Below are positions 5,605 to 5,695 of a DNA stretch of 5,695 nt, piece after piece. How positions within the stretch are numbered: position 1 is the first letter of the stretch; every line of letters begins with the position of its first letter. The DNA comes from Bacillota bacterium (GTDB lineage Bacteria > Bacillota > Bacilli > Tumebacillales > Effusibacillaceae). The position numbers and the translations under genes are program-made. Location: positions 1 to 5,695 of the forward strand of contig JAGVBM010000353.1 in the NCBI GenBank assembly GCA_020059765.1, read 5' to 3'. Under the pieces are notes generated by a model. The model worked only from the letters and a program-made list of their open reading frames with translations, did not search any database and had not been told where the DNA came from.

Positions 5605-5695
5605 CCACTGAAAAAGTCCCTTTGAACTAAAAAGGTATAGTCCCTCAAAAAAATGAGGAGGCTGTACCTTTTTACTTTATTATTAAGGTATCAAA
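5603..5695 (+). mobile_element. Terminal segment of an insertion sequence, IS1182-like (partial)
   Basis: The sequence from GGCCACTGAAAAAGTCCC (5603-5620) resembles, from memory, terminal repeats of IS1182-family elements of Bacilli. It is followed by a non-coding, AT-rich leader with a long hairpin, as expected at the 5' end of a transposase gene reading right. No transposase is in the window and the other end and target duplication are not visible, so the family and the exact boundary (5603 or 5605) are tentative. A transposase start would be expected just past the right edge, since AAGG (5685-5688) could be its ribosome-binding site. Confidence 0.55.
5629..5673 (+). repeat. Nearly perfect subterminal hairpin of the IS-like segment
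   Basis: AAAAAGGTA (5629-5637) pairs with TACCTTTTT (5665-5673). Pairing continues inward through T-G, A-T, G-C, T-G and C-G pairs, one bulged A (5659) and CCTCA/TGAGG (5643-5647 with 5654-5658), closing on an A6 loop. The 45 bases thus form almost one continuous stem. A T-rich tail follows on the plus strand. Such structures near IS ends often limit read-in transcription or hide a ribosome-binding site; GAGGAGG (5655-5661) lies in its 3' arm. Confidence 0.75.

Noticed and set aside
1..5695. CRISPR arrays, tRNA or rRNA genes, toxin-antitoxin pairs
   Set aside because: No spaced direct repeats, cloverleaf, rRNA motif or paired small overlapping genes were seen on either strand.

Overview
The window looks like chromosomal DNA of a spore-forming member of the Bacilli. 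The clues are strong purine-rich ribosome-binding sites, a TPP riboswitch with an intrinsic terminator, a YhcN/YlaJ-type spore lipoprotein, Firmicute-like thiamin genes and a parS-like palindrome. Gene content would suit an Alicyclobacillaceae-type genome, but the sequence alone does not fix the genus.

Layout from left to right. Positions 1-1662 (minus) hold most of a CstA/BtsT-family transporter whose C-terminus lies beyond the left edge. Its leader (1663-1819) holds small inverted repeats and an orphan Shine-Dalgarno sequence. Positions 1820-3751 (minus) are a thiamin-thiazole transcription unit: promoter (3723-3751), TPP aptamer (3603-3713), terminator (3553-3576), thiS, thiG, an MBL-fold hydrolase that overlaps thiG by one base, and a closing hairpin. 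Positions 3752-4687 (minus) are a two-gene unit: a YccU-type CoA-binding protein followed 18 bases later by an unrecognised, probably beta-rich 161-residue protein. Positions 4688-4946 are a divergent intergenic region with a hairpin carrying TATAAT in its loop, a parS-like site and repeated TTTCAC motifs. Positions 4950-5531 (plus) encode a sporulation lipoprotein. Positions 5582-5604 are a terminator hairpin, and from about 5603 onward the sequence looks like the end of an insertion sequence, with IS1182-like terminal bases and a long subterminal hairpin, cut by the right edge.

How the genes work together. ThiS carries the sulfur and ThiG forms the thiazole ring of thiamin. TPP made by the pathway should bind the leader and terminate transcription before thiS. 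The MBL hydrolase is drawn into this control by its position, although it is not a known thiamin enzyme. The transporter takes up small carbon compounds (peptides or pyruvate) and appears independent. No wholly new system is evident. The best leads are the MBL gene under TPP control, the expanded TPP aptamer, the parS-like site, the unknown 161-residue protein and the IS-terminator junction.
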